NCBI GenBank assembly: GCA_964246985.1
Contig: CAXTSE010000002.1
Coordinates: forward strand, 1-64,000
Direction of reading: 5' to 3'
Source of the DNA: CAXTSE01 sp964246985
GTDB lineage: Bacteria; Actinomycetota; Actinomycetes; Actinomycetales; Microbacteriaceae
DNA: 64,000 nt
In this document: piece by piece, positions 18,620 to 27,685 of the stretch
Layout: each line of letters starts with the position of its first letter
Position numbering within the stretch: the first letter of the stretch is position 1
Program-made: the position numbers and the translations under genes
Notes under the pieces: generated by a model
What the model saw: the letters and a program-made list of their open reading frames with translations, nothing else
Told to the model about the DNA's origin: nothing
Database searches by the model: none

Positions 18620-19912
18620 TCAGTCCCAGTCGCCGTAGTAGGCGGCCAGGCTGGGCTCGGCCGTGCGGATGCGGCGCGCGATCCCGGCAGCGGGCACGTT
18701 CGAGTCGACGAAGACACCGTCGCCGGATCGTGCGCGACGCGCCGTCACCCGTCTGCTGGTCAGGGTCAGGAGGACCCCGTCCGAGTCGACGACCTCGATC
18801 GCACCCTGGGTGCCGACCCCGATCCGATCGAGCAGCTCGCGAAGCCCGGCATCGCTCTCGACGCGGACAGGGGCGGGAGCCTCGATGAGGTAGGGCGCGT
18901 CGGTGGGAGGCTCTCCGATGCGGAGGCGGGGGTCGGCGAGCGGGGCCGCGTCGACCGCGCGGTCCAGGTGCACGACGGCGGTCGGAAGCCGCCGCAGGAT
19001 GCTGTCCGCCGTGATCACCGCCTGCGTCGCGGACTCGACGCCGTGCAGCAGGATCGCGACGTCGGGGGCGGCGGCCAGCAGCGCGTGCGGCCGGGATCCG
19101 GCGATCGGGATCGACGTCTCGAGGCGACGCGTCTCGTCGTTGGCGCGCTCGGGGTCTCGACCGCGGACGGCGGCGTCGGGGCCGTTGTGCCAGGCGACCG
19201 CCTCGGGGACGTGCGCGAGCACGGCTCCGCGATCCCAGCATCGCCAGGCCCACTCCCAGTCCTCGCCGCCGTACGTCGTGAACGTCTCGTCGAATCCGCC
19301 CGTCTCGTCGAAGAAGGAGCGCGTGCAGGCGAGCACGGCTCCGATCAGGTAGCGGTAGGAGCGGGCGTCGGCGTGCAGCAGGTCGCCCGAGCGGCGGTAG
19401 GCATCCGCCAGCCACGCGGGGTCGTCGAGCAGGAGGTCGGCGGGCAGGTCGCCGATCGGCGCGTCGTCGGCGAGCGCCGACAGGTCGGCGTGGCGGCGGC
19501 GACCCACCGTCACGGCGTCGGTGCACAGCGCCGGGAGGCGGGTCAGCGCCTCGAGGTAGCCGGGCTCGGGAGCGCAGTCCGCGTCGAGAAAGCACAGCAC
19601 CTCGCCGGATGCGGCGGCAGCTCCTCGGTTGCGCGCTGCCGACAGCCGGAAGCCCTCGTCGGCCTGGCGGATCAGCGTCACGCCCTCCGGAACGTCCGGC
19701 GGAACGCGCGACCCGTCGTCGACGACGACGATCTCGACCCGGTCGCGGGAGTAGGTCTGCGCACCGAGCGCGCGCAGGGTGCGGCGCAGGTCATCCGGCT
19801 GCTCGTAGTGCGCGACGATGACCGACACCGACGGGAGCGGATCCGGGCGGAGGCCGGCGAGGACGTCCCACCCGTTGCCGATCACCGGCGGGGGTGCGGA
19901 TCGGCCGGTCAC
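18620..19912 (-). CDS. Glycosyltransferase family 2 protein with C-terminal extension
   Basis: The 430-residue protein starts with a GT2 domain (about 28-290): SVIVAHYEQPDDLRRTL, VVVDDGS, the metal-binding DAD in CFLDADCAPEPG, and a galactosyltransferase-like ending GGFDETFTTYGGEDWEWAWR. A further 140 or so residues of unclear fold follow. It starts at a GTG (19912) with AGGAGG upstream, and this GTG overlaps the stop of the preceding gene (GTGA). It is the last gene of the leftward arm of the glycosylation cluster. The sugar and acceptor are unknown. Confidence 0.85.
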   Translation of the reverse strand: MTGRSAPPPVIGNGWDVLAGLRPDPLPSVSVIVAHYEQPDDLRRTLRALGAQTYSRDRVEIVVVDDGSRVPPDVPEGVTLIRQADEGFRLSAARNRGAAAASGEVLCFLDADCAPEPGYLEALTRLPALCTDAVTVGRRRHADLSALADDAPIGDLPADLLLDDPAWLADAYRRSGDLLHADARSYRYLIGAVLACTRSFFDETGGFDETFTTYGGEDWEWAWRCWDRGAVLAHVPEAVAWHNGPDAAVRGRDPERANDETRRLETSIPIAGSRPHALLAAAPDVAILLHGVESATQAVITADSILRRLPTAVVHLDRAVDAAPLADPRLRIGEPPTDAPYLIEAPAPVRVESDAGLRELLDRIGVGTQGAIEVVDSDGVLLTLTSRRVTARRARSGDGVFVDSNVPAAGIARRIRTAEPSLAAYYGDWD

Positions 19913-20895
19913 GAGACCTCCTGGCGCCAGGCGCGGAGGTACGCGACGGCCGTGGCCGCCAGATCCGGATCCGCACGCGTCGTCGCGGCGAGGAACGTGG
20001 AGTCGGGGTCGGCGTGCGCCCGCGCGATCGCCGACGGGAGCTCGTCGAGGTCGACGAGCGTCAGAGTGCCGGGTCTCAGGGCGTCCATCTCCTCGGTATA
20101 CCGAGATCGGAGCACCAGCGGGCGCCTGCCCGCGGCGTTCCACGACGCCAGCGACCCCGAGGCCGAGATGTGCCGGTGGGCGACGACGGGGACGGCCGCC
20201 GCTGCCGCGGCCGCCGCGAAGGCGCTGTCGGAGAGGTACCCGGCGATCGACACCGGGACGCCGACCGACGCGCCGTGCACGACCAGCTCGTCGGCATCCG
20301 CCTCGTGCCCGCTCGACGGCCCGCCGAGGGCCGTGAACGCGAGCGGCGCCCCGGTCGCCGCGGCGGTCGCATCGATCGTCTCGCGATGGCCCTTGCCGGG
20401 GTAGATGAAGCCGAGCACCGCGACGACGGGGTCGAGGGTGCTCGGCCGCGGCGGCCGGCGGACGGCGTGCACGGGCAAGGGGATGACGGCGGATCGCGCC
20501 GGCCGCAGCCCTGCGCTCTCGAGGAGCGCGAGCTCGTGGCGGCTGTTGACGACCACCAGCTCGGCAGCCTGGATCACCCGGCGGTACGCCGCGACGCGGC
20601 GGGTCAGACTGCGTCCGTCGGAGTCCTGCGGCACGTCGTGCAGGGTCACCGAGAGGCGGCGGTCCTGCGCGAGCTCGACGGCCCGCGCAGCGGCCTCCTC
20701 GGGGGACGCCGCCCAGAGCCGGTCGGTGAAGTGCCCGTGGATGCGATGCGGAGCCTGGCCCGCGGTCCAGCTCGCCTCGGGGAGCCCGACAGGACGACCC
20801 AGAACTCCCTCGACCTCGGCGCACAGCTCGGCGGCGTACCGCGCGACGCCGTGTCGGGGATCGTCGTGCAGCAGCAGGGCGGGCTCGTCGCTCAC
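19909..20895 (-). CDS. Glycosyltransferase (GT4-like)
   Basis: The 328-residue protein has the two-domain form of GT-B enzymes: an N-terminal half with LTLHDVPQDSDG and VVVNSRHELALL, then a C-terminal half with AVLGFIYPGKGHRETIDA and a RSRYTEEM region that replaces the usual EPFG motif. It is compact compared with typical GT4 proteins. The GTG start at 20895 overlaps the stop of the upstream WcbI-like gene, and the gene itself overlaps the GT2 gene by GTGA. I infer it adds a sugar to the same polymer as its neighbours. Confidence 0.75.
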   Translation of the reverse strand: MSDEPALLLHDDPRHGVARYAAELCAEVEGVLGRPVGLPEASWTAGQAPHRIHGHFTDRLWAASPEEAAARAVELAQDRRLSVTLHDVPQDSDGRSLTRRVAAYRRVIQAAELVVVNSRHELALLESAGLRPARSAVIPLPVHAVRRPPRPSTLDPVVAVLGFIYPGKGHRETIDATAAATGAPLAFTALGGPSSGHEADADELVVHGASVGVPVSIAGYLSDSAFAAAAAAAAVPVVAHRHISASGSLASWNAAGRRPLVLRSRYTEEMDALRPGTLTLVDLDELPSAIARAHADPDSTFLAATTRADPDLAATAVAYLRAWRQEVS

Positions 20896-21794
20896 GCCGA
20901 CATCAGCTCGGCGATCGCCGCGGCATGACGTTCGGCGGCGATCCGCATCCCCTCCGGGTTGTCGGCGTACCACTCGAGATGCGCCGCGCGGATCTCGTCG
21001 TCGTGCACCCGCCGCCCGTCGACCTGCCAGTGCGCGTCGGGCTCGGCGTCGAGGCCCCACGTCTCGATCACCACCTGCTCCCGCGGCGCGATCACCGACG
21101 ACAGCAGCTCCCGGCCCGGATCGGCGACGGTCTCGGCCAGCCCGACCTCCCGCCGCACGCGGCGCGCCAGCTCGAGCCACACGGGGTTGCCGGGGTGGTT
21201 GATCGTGCGCAGCATCGGGAACCGCGGGCTCGCGAACACATCCGAGATCCGCACGGCGCCATGCCGCTGCTCGCGCGTCGCGAGCTCGGCCGTCGACGTG
21301 TGCGCGATCGACCGGATCACGTCCGGGCGCAGCAGGGGACGGGCGTGGCCGAGGGCCTCGATCAGGGTGCGGGCGTCGTGGTAGCCGACGATCGGCGGAT
21401 CCTCGACAGCGCGATCCGGGATCCTCACGACCAGCTGGGTCGGGTGCAGCGACCGATGGCGGATCGCCGGCACCACGACCACCGTCGTCGACGCGGTCAC
21501 CCGCGAGCGCAGCTGAGCGGTGCCGACCGGCAGCCCGCGGTAGTCGTCGTGGATCGGCTGGGTGACGACGAGCGGAGCCCGGCGGAGCGCGGTCTCGAGG
21601 AAGGGCAGGTCGGATTCGGTGAGTTCGTGCACGGGCGGGATGCGCATGGTCGGCAGATCGTCTCCGCCGAGCACGATCCGCAGCGACTCGGCCTGGCAGT
21701 TGCCGACGACGATCGCGGATGCCCCCGCAGAGTCGACGCCGTAGAACTGCGCGTAGTGCAGCCGCCGGCCGTCTTCACCACCGGGGGACGTCAC
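20892..21794 (-). CDS. WcbI-like polysaccharide biosynthesis putative acetyltransferase
   Basis: The 300-residue protein begins with AIVVGNCQAESLRIVL, the hallmark of the WcbI family (SGNH-like proteins linked to capsule biosynthesis and possibly acetylation). Further conserved-looking parts are RAPLVVTQPIHDDYRGLPVG and TINHPGNPVWLELARRV. I chose the GTG at 21794 because GGAGG lies eight bases upstream. GTG at 21821 is also possible. It is the first gene of the leftward arm, with the divergent arm starting at 21923. The chemical role is inferred from family membership only. Confidence 0.7.
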   Translation of the reverse strand: MTSPGGEDGRRLHYAQFYGVDSAGASAIVVGNCQAESLRIVLGGDDLPTMRIPPVHELTESDLPFLETALRRAPLVVTQPIHDDYRGLPVGTAQLRSRVTASTTVVVVPAIRHRSLHPTQLVVRIPDRAVEDPPIVGYHDARTLIEALGHARPLLRPDVIRSIAHTSTAELATREQRHGAVRISDVFASPRFPMLRTINHPGNPVWLELARRVRREVGLAETVADPGRELLSSVIAPREQVVIETWGLDAEPDAHWQVDGRRVHDDEIRAAHLEWYADNPEGMRIAAERHAAAIAELMSA

Positions 21795-21922
21795 GTCAAG
21801 GCCCTCCGCTGGTTCGTCCACACGGCTATCGTCGCATTGCGGCGCCGCATCCGGCACCGCGCGGGCTCCCATCCCGTCGTGCAGGCCGCCCCGCCCGCAT
21901 CGGATGTCAGAGGAGTCCCCCC

Positions 21923-23005
21923 ATGCCCGCACGCGTGTCGACGACGCGACCGGTCCGCGTCGCGTCGGTGCCGGGCGCGCATCCGTACGTGCAGGCCCTC
22001 GCGGCGGGCGGGACCTCCGTCGAGGTGCTCCCCGATCCGCCCGCCCGCGACGGGGCACGCGACAGGTGGTGGCCGCCGACGATGCTCACCCGGCCGTGGG
22101 TCGAGGGGCACGCGGACGACTTCGACGTCATGCACCTGCACTTCGGCCTGGAGTCCTCGACCACCGGCGCGATCGCCGACCTGCTCGACGCACTGTCGTC
22201 GGCCCGCAAGCCGGTCGTCTTCACGGTGCACGACCTGGTCAATCCGCAGCTCACCGACCAGGGTCCGCACGGAGAGCAACTCGATCTGCTCATCCCGGCC
22301 GCGGATCGGCTGACCACCCTGACCGCGGGGGCCGGGCGCGAGATCCAGCGCCGCTGGGGTCGCGACGCCGAGCTGATCCACCACCCGCACGTCGCGTCCC
22401 TCGAGGCCGCACCGCCCGCGGGAACGGCGGCCGTCGCGGCCACGGTCGTCGTGCACCTGCGCGACCTGCGGCCGAACATCGACGGGATCGGCATCGCGCG
22501 AGCGCTCGCGGCCGCCGCTCCGCGCGTGCGGCACACCCGCGCGGTGAGTGTGGTCATCGACGTCAACTAGCGGGTGCGCGACGAGGATCAGCTGCGCGAG
22601 ATCGAGGCCGTCATCGCGGGCGCACCCCTGCTCGAGCTGCGGCGCCACGCGCGCTTCACCGACGCCGAGCTGGAGGCGTCCCTCGCCGACGCCGACGCCG
22701 CCGTGCTGCCCTACAGCTTCGGCACCCACTCCGGCTGGGTGGAGCTCTGCTGGGACCTCGGCGTGCCGATCGTCACCGCGCGCGTCGGGCACCTGGCCGA
22801 GCAGCATCCCGACGACGCGCACGTCTACGAGCCGGAGGACGGGGACGGACTGGTGGGCGCCATCGAGAGCGCCCTGACCGGCGCCACCGCATCCGGCTCG
22901 CGTGAGCGTGCCGAGCTGGTCGGGCGGCGCCGACGCGAGCGCTCGCTGCAGAGCATCATCATCGCGGGCCAGCACGAGCGGCTCTATCGGGAGCTGATCG
23001 CGTGA
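21923..23005 (+). pseudogene. Glycosyltransferase gene interrupted by an in-frame TAG
   Basis: An ATG at 21923 with AGGAG seven bases upstream opens a GT-B-like protein (FDVMHLHFGLE, KPVVFTVHDLVNPQL). A TAG at 22568-22570 (codon 216) stops it. The same frame continues directly after the stop with the second half of the enzyme (TDAELEASLADADAAVLPYS, GWVELCWDLGVPIVTA) to 23005, whose TGA overlaps the next gene. A single base change (for example TAC to TAG) explains it. It may be a recent nonsense mutation or a sequence error; restart at the GTG at 22574 could give a separate C-terminal fragment. Confidence 0.75.
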
Positions 23006-24159
23006 CGCGCTTCTCCGGTCGCTCCCCGCTGACGGTCGCCGTCATCGCCCCCCTCCGCCACCCCCTCGGCGAGCCGCATGCCGGTGGCCTCGAGGCGGCC
23101 GTCTACAACCGCATCCGCCTGCTGCGGAGCCGCGGGCACCGTGTCCTGCTCGTGGGCGTCGAGGGGTCCGTGCCGGGACCCAGCACGGCGGCGCTCACGC
23201 TTCCGGCCGTGCGCTGGACGGAGGCGGGCGCAACCGCACGCGACACGACGTTCCCGCCTGGGCACCTCGATCGGGCCGAGGTGGCGCTCGAGGGGGCGCT
23301 CGACTGGATCAGCGCCAACGCGGGCGAGATCGACGTCATCGACAACCACAGCCTCCATTCCCTGCCGCTCCAGCGCGCCGGCAGCATCGGGGTGCCGATG
23401 CTCACCACCCTGCACACCCCGCCGATCGCCGAGATGCTGCAGGCCGCCGGTGGGGGCGACTCGCGCGTCGTCGCGGTGAGCGGACACACCGCGCGGCTGT
23501 GGGAGGACGCCGGGCTGCGGCCGGTGCCCGTGCTGCACAACATGGTCGACACGGCGACCTGGCGGCTGGGCCAGGGCGGCGGATCGCTGGCGTGGTTCGG
23601 GCGGATCGTGCCCGAGAAGGCCCCGCACCTCGCGATCGAGGCGGCCGTCGAGGCGGGGCTGCCGCTCGCGCTCGCCGGTCGCATCGGAGACGCCGAGTAC
23701 TTCGATGCCGAGATCCGCCCCCGGCTCGGCGGCGACATCGTCCACGTCGGTGAGCTCCGGGCGCGCGAGGTGGCTCGCCTCGTCGGCCGCAGCTCGGCGG
23801 TCATGGCGACGCCGATGTGGGACGAGCCGTTCGGTCTGGTGATCGCCGAGTCCCTCGCCACCGGCACTCCCGTCGTCGCCTTCGACCGTGGCGGCGTGCC
23901 CGAGGTCACCGGCAGCAATCCCGGTGCTCTGCTCGTCCCCGCGGGCGACGTCACGGGTCTGGCAGCGGGTGCGGCGAGCTTCGCGCGGTCGACGACGCCC
24001 GGCCTCCGGCGGGCGGTGCGGGCGGATGCGGTGCGCCGCTTCTCCTTCCGCCGTCACGTCGTGGTGCTCGAGGACCTCCTGTGGGAGGTCGTGACCGACC
24101 GCCGTGACGAGCTCGAGCTGCGCGGAGATCAGGTCCAGCGCGCGGAGCTCGGGGCGTGA
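23002..24159 (+). CDS. Glycosyltransferase family 4 protein
   Basis: The 385-residue protein has a full GT4 pattern: an N-terminal donor-free half with PHAGGLEAAVYNRIRLLRSR, HTPPIAEML and VVAVSGHTARLW, then a C-terminal nucleotide-sugar half with LAWFGRIVPEKAPHLAIEAA and the EPFGLVIAESLATGTPVVAF motif carrying the conserved acids. It starts at a GTG overlapping the previous stop and ends overlapping the next GTG. It is a cytoplasmic enzyme using an activated sugar; the acceptor is unknown. Confidence 0.9.
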   Translation: MTRFSGRSPLTVAVIAPLRHPLGEPHAGGLEAAVYNRIRLLRSRGHRVLLVGVEGSVPGPSTAALTLPAVRWTEAGATARDTTFPPGHLDRAEVALEGALDWISANAGEIDVIDNHSLHSLPLQRAGSIGVPMLTTLHTPPIAEMLQAAGGGDSRVVAVSGHTARLWEDAGLRPVPVLHNMVDTATWRLGQGGGSLAWFGRIVPEKAPHLAIEAAVEAGLPLALAGRIGDAEYFDAEIRPRLGGDIVHVGELRAREVARLVGRSSAVMATPMWDEPFGLVIAESLATGTPVVAFDRGGVPEVTGSNPGALLVPAGDVTGLAAGAASFARSTTPGLRRAVRADAVRRFSFRRHVVVLEDLLWEVVTDRRDELELRGDQVQRAELGA

Positions 24160-25166
24160 CAGGCCGCAGGGTCGGCTGGTACGTGCATCACCACGGGAAC
24201 GGGCACCTCGCCCGGTTCCTCGCCGTGCGCCCGCACCTCGACGCCGACGTCACCGTGTTCAGCAGCCTGCCCCGGCCGGGGTCGCTTCCCGCCTCGACGG
24301 ACTGGGTGCCCCTGCCCCTCGACAGCGAGTCGGAGGTGCGTGACGGAGAGCTGATCGACCCGGCCGCCGCCGAGCCGACGGCGCACGGGCGTCTGCACTG
24401 GGCGCCCCTCGGGCACCTCGCGCATCGGGCGCGACTGGCGCAGATCGCGGAGGCGTCGTCACGGCTGGACGCGTTCGTGGTCGACGTCTCGGTCGAGGTC
24501 ACGCTGTTCGCGCGACTGCTCGGCCTGCCGGTCGCGCTGTTCACGCAGCCGGGGCGCCGCGACGACGCACCGCACCGTCTGGCGTTCGACGTCGCGGACG
24601 TCGTCATCGCGCCGTGGCCGATCGGCCTCCACGCGCTCGACTCCTTCGGCGATGCCGAGGATCGCGTGGCCCCCGTCGGCGGCATCACCCGTCACGCGGG
24701 ACGCACCCGCTCCGACCCGGTCGCCGGCCGGGTGCTGCTGCTGGGGGGCATGGGACCCGCCGCCTACCGCGCCGCCAGCTGGGACGCGCTCGTGACCGCG
24801 GCGCCGGAGCTCGACTTCCGCAGCGCCGGGTTCCTGCCGGGCAGCTTCAGCGACGATCCGTGGGAGGAGCTCTGCCGGGCGGAGGTCGTGGTCTCGGCCG
24901 CCGGGCAGAACAGCGTCGCCGACATGGCCGCCGCTGGTGCTCGCGCCGTGCTCGTGCCTCAGGACCGCCCGTTCGACGAGCAGCACGCGACGGCCCGCGC
25001 CCTCGAGCGCGCGGGGACCGTCCAGACGGTCCGCGAGGTGGGCGACACAGCAGCGTTTCTCGCCGCGGTCAGGCGTGCCCGAGGGAGTGCGCCCGACTGG
25101 TCGTCGTGGGGGACCTCCGAGGCCGCGGCGACCGCCGCATCCCTGATCGCGGACCTCCGCGCGTGA
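24156..25166 (+). CDS. MurG-like glycosyltransferase (GT28-type C-terminal domain)
   Basis: The 336-residue protein starts with RVGWYVHHHGNGHLARFLAV, the glycine-rich loop typical of MurG/GT28-like enzymes, and its C-terminal half has LLLGGMGPAAYRAASW and VVVSAAGQNSVADMAAAGARAVLVPQ, the donor-binding segment. It lacks the hydrophobic patch and length of true MurG, so it is not the peptidoglycan enzyme. It is translationally coupled to the GT4 gene before it and the GT2 gene after it (GTGA overlaps). Confidence 0.8.
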   Translation: MTGRRVGWYVHHHGNGHLARFLAVRPHLDADVTVFSSLPRPGSLPASTDWVPLPLDSESEVRDGELIDPAAAEPTAHGRLHWAPLGHLAHRARLAQIAEASSRLDAFVVDVSVEVTLFARLLGLPVALFTQPGRRDDAPHRLAFDVADVVIAPWPIGLHALDSFGDAEDRVAPVGGITRHAGRTRSDPVAGRVLLLGGMGPAAYRAASWDALVTAAPELDFRSAGFLPGSFSDDPWEELCRAEVVVSAAGQNSVADMAAAGARAVLVPQDRPFDEQHATARALERAGTVQTVREVGDTAAFLAAVRRARGSAPDWSSWGTSEAAATAASLIADLRA

Positions 25167-25993
25167 CGACCGCGATCATCACGCTGACGTCGCGGGCCCG
25201 CCGCGCGCACCTGGTGCGGCAGGAGGCATGGATCCGCGAGCTGGCCCCCGAGGCCGTCCGCGTCGTGGTGCAGCTCGACGGCGTGTCCGAGCCTGATCTC
25301 GTCGAGGGTGCCGTGCGCGTCGCGCCCGGCGACGAGGGGCTGCGTCTGGCGGCGGGACGCAACCGCGGCGCCGCCGAGGCGATCGGGCGGGGCGCCGACC
25401 TGCTGGTGTTCCTCGACGTGGACTGCCTCCCGCATCCGCAGCTGCTGCCGCTGTACGAGCGGGCGGCCCGCGAGGCCGCAGGCATCCATCCGACCCTGCT
25501 GTGCGGCCCCGTCACCTACCTGCCCGAGGGCGCGACCCCCGATGGCCCCGCGGACGCGGACGAGTACGTCGCCCCCCACCCGGCTCGCCCGGCTCCCGCC
25601 GCCGGTGTGACCGAGCCCGCGCGCCCCGACGAGTGGGACCTGTTCTGGTCGCTGTCGTTCGCCTGCACCGCCGCGACCTGGGCGGCGGTCGGCGGCTTCG
25701 ACGAGAGCTACGAGGGGTACGGGGGCGAGGACACCGACTTCGCCCAGAGCGCTGCGCTCGCCGGAGCCTCGCTCGCCTGGGTCGGGGGAGCGCACGCGCT
25801 GCACCAGTTCCACCCCACCAGCTCGCCGCCCTGGCAGCATCTCGACGACATCCTGCGCAACGGCCGGATCTTCGCCCGCCGGTGGGGCCGGTGGCCGATG
25901 ACCGGCTGGCTCGCCGCGTTCGCCGACGCGGGGGCGATCGAGCTGGTGGACGGCGACTGGCGGTGGACGGACCGGAGCCCGGCCACCGCCTGA
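25163..25993 (+). CDS. Glycosyltransferase family 2 protein
   Basis: The 276-residue GT2 enzyme has a short N-terminus (TTAIITLTSRARRAHLV), LRLAAGRNRGAAEAIG, the metal-binding DVD in LVFLDVDCLPHPQ and the galactosyltransferase-like GGFDESYEGYGGEDTDFAQ block. The GTG at 25163 overlaps the stop of the preceding gene; a longer upstream frame is only a shadow of that gene. It is the last gene of the rightward arm and meets metI tail-to-tail: the two stops share a TGACGTCA palindrome (25991-25998). Confidence 0.87.
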   Translation: MTTAIITLTSRARRAHLVRQEAWIRELAPEAVRVVVQLDGVSEPDLVEGAVRVAPGDEGLRLAAGRNRGAAEAIGRGADLLVFLDVDCLPHPQLLPLYERAAREAAGIHPTLLCGPVTYLPEGATPDGPADADEYVAPHPARPAPAAGVTEPARPDEWDLFWSLSFACTAATWAAVGGFDESYEGYGGEDTDFAQSAALAGASLAWVGGAHALHQFHPTSSPPWQHLDDILRNGRIFARRWGRWPMTGWLAAFADAGAIELVDGDWRWTDRSPATA

Positions 25994-25995
25994 CG

Positions 25996-26664
25996 TCAGC
26001 CTGCGTGCATCACGCGCCGCGAGATCCGGTTGCCCAGCCACTGGGCAACCTGCACCAGCAGGATCAGGATCAGGACGATGACGCCCACCACGAACCAGTC
26101 GAACCGCTGATAGCCGTACTTGATCGCCAGGTCGCCGAGTCCGCCTCCGCCCAGTACGCCCGCGACCGCCGTCGCATCGATGAGCGCGACGAAGATGTAG
26201 GTCAGCCCCAGCACCAGCGGCCCGAGCGCCTCGGGGATGACGATGGTGAACAGGATGCGCACGGGGCGCGCCCCCATCGCGGCTCCGGCCTCGATCGCTC
26301 CGGGGTCGACCGCCACGAGGTTGGACTCGGCCACTCGCGCGATCGCGACGCTCGCCACCAGCACGAGCGGCACCGTCGCGGCGAGAGGTCCGATGCTCGT
26401 GCCGATGAGCGCACGCGTGAACGGGATGATCGAGATCGCGACGATGAGGAACGGGATCGGCCTGATGATGTTCACGAGCAGGTTGAGCCCGCCCGAGGCG
26501 ACGCGGTTATGCAGCAGGTTGCCGGGCCGGGTCGCGTAGAGCAGCAGCCCGAGCAGCAGGCCGAGGACGCCGGCGAGCAGGAACGCCACGCTCACCATGA
26601 GCCCGGTCTCGCCCACCGCCTTCCACAGTCGGGGCAGGAACGCGTCGAGGTAGCCGTCAGGCAT
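25996..26664 (-). CDS. metI: Methionine-type ABC transporter permease MetI
   Basis: The 222-residue membrane protein has five to six spans and the MetI form of the permease: RPIPFLIVAISIIPFTRALIGT, the EAA-type loop with EAGAAMGARPVRILFTIVIPEALGPLVLG and a GGLGDLAIKYGYQRF ending. It should form the channel for methionine or a related sulfur compound with MetN and MetQ. Its ATG overlaps the metN stop by eight bases, so translation is coupled. Confidence 0.92.
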   Translation of the reverse strand: MPDGYLDAFLPRLWKAVGETGLMVSVAFLLAGVLGLLLGLLLYATRPGNLLHNRVASGGLNLLVNIIRPIPFLIVAISIIPFTRALIGTSIGPLAATVPLVLVASVAIARVAESNLVAVDPGAIEAGAAMGARPVRILFTIVIPEALGPLVLGLTYIFVALIDATAVAGVLGGGGLGDLAIKYGYQRFDWFVVGVIVLILILLVQVAQWLGNRISRRVMHAG

Positions 26665-27685
26665 GGGGGACCTCCGTCACCTGGGTCGAGATGCGCAGCT
26701 CGGCGATCGCCGCGTCGACCGCCGCCGGCGCGCCGAGCAGCTCCACCGTGAGGCTGCCGAACAGCCGGGACTGCAGCTCGCTCACCCCGCCGTAGACGAT
26801 GTTGAGGTCGACCCCGTGCACGCGGGCAGCGCGCGACAGGAACGGGTCGTTCGACTCGCGGTTCTCGACGTGCAGCTGCACCAGCGTGCCGTGATGAACC
26901 GAGCGGATGCGGCGGATCGCGTCGTCCGACGGCAGATGGTGCAGCACCGATCCCACGAACCGCTGCGAGGTGCCGGACGTCGGATTGGCGAAGATGTCGT
27001 AGGTCGTGCCGTGCTCGACCACCCGGCCCGCCTGCATGACAGCGACCCGGTTGGTGATGCGGCGGATGATGTCCATCTCGTGCGTGACCAGCAGTATCGT
27101 GACGCCTCGCTCGCGGTTGACCCGCTGCAGCAGCTCGAGCACCTCCCCCGTCGTATCCGGGTCGAGCGCGCTGGTGGCCTCGTCGGAGATGAGGATGTCG
27201 GGGCGGTTCGCCAGGGCGCGCGCGATGCCGACGCGCTGCTTCTGACCGCCCGAGAGCCGGTTGGGGTGGGTGAGGGCCTTGTCGGCGAGGCCCACGAAGT
27301 CCAGCAGCTCCTCGACCCGGTCGACGATCTCGGAGTGCGGCACACCGGCGAGTCGCAGGGGGTAGGCGATGTTCTTGTAGACGTTCCGCGACTGCAGCAG
27401 GTTGAACTGCTGGAAGATCATCCCGATCTTCTGACGCGCCGCGCTCAGGTCGCGTCCCGACAGGCCCGCGACGTCTCGCCCGTCGACGAGCACGCGGCCG
27501 CTCGTCGGCCGCTCGAGGGCGTTCACGGTGCGGAGCAGGGTGGATTTGCCGGCACCGGAGTAGCCGACGATGCCGAAGATGTCCCCGTGCTCGACCGTCA
27601 GCGTGACGTCGGAGAGCGCGTCGACGACGCGCTCTCCGACGGTGAACCGCTTGGAGACGTTCTCGAAGACGATCGCAGCGGTCAC
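26657..27685 (-). CDS. metN: Methionine-type ABC transporter ATP-binding protein MetN
   Basis: The 342-residue ATPase has Walker A GYSGAGKST, signature LSGGQKQRVGIARAL, Walker B ILISDEATSALDP and the switch His in VTHEMD. A C-terminal NIL-type domain (about 265-340) binds methionine in relatives and inhibits transport when the cell is replete. I placed the start at the GTG (27685) overlapping the metQ stop; the frame runs on upstream only as a shadow of metQ. It is the middle gene of a coupled metQ-metN-metI operon. Confidence 0.93.
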   Translation of the reverse strand: MTAAIVFENVSKRFTVGERVVDALSDVTLTVEHGDIFGIVGYSGAGKSTLLRTVNALERPTSGRVLVDGRDVAGLSGRDLSAARQKIGMIFQQFNLLQSRNVYKNIAYPLRLAGVPHSEIVDRVEELLDFVGLADKALTHPNRLSGGQKQRVGIARALANRPDILISDEATSALDPDTTGEVLELLQRVNRERGVTILLVTHEMDIIRRITNRVAVMQAGRVVEHGTTYDIFANPTSGTSQRFVGSVLHHLPSDDAIRRIRSVHHGTLVQLHVENRESNDPFLSRAARVHGVDLNIVYGGVSELQSRLFGSLTVELLGAPAAVDAAIAELRISTQVTEVPHA

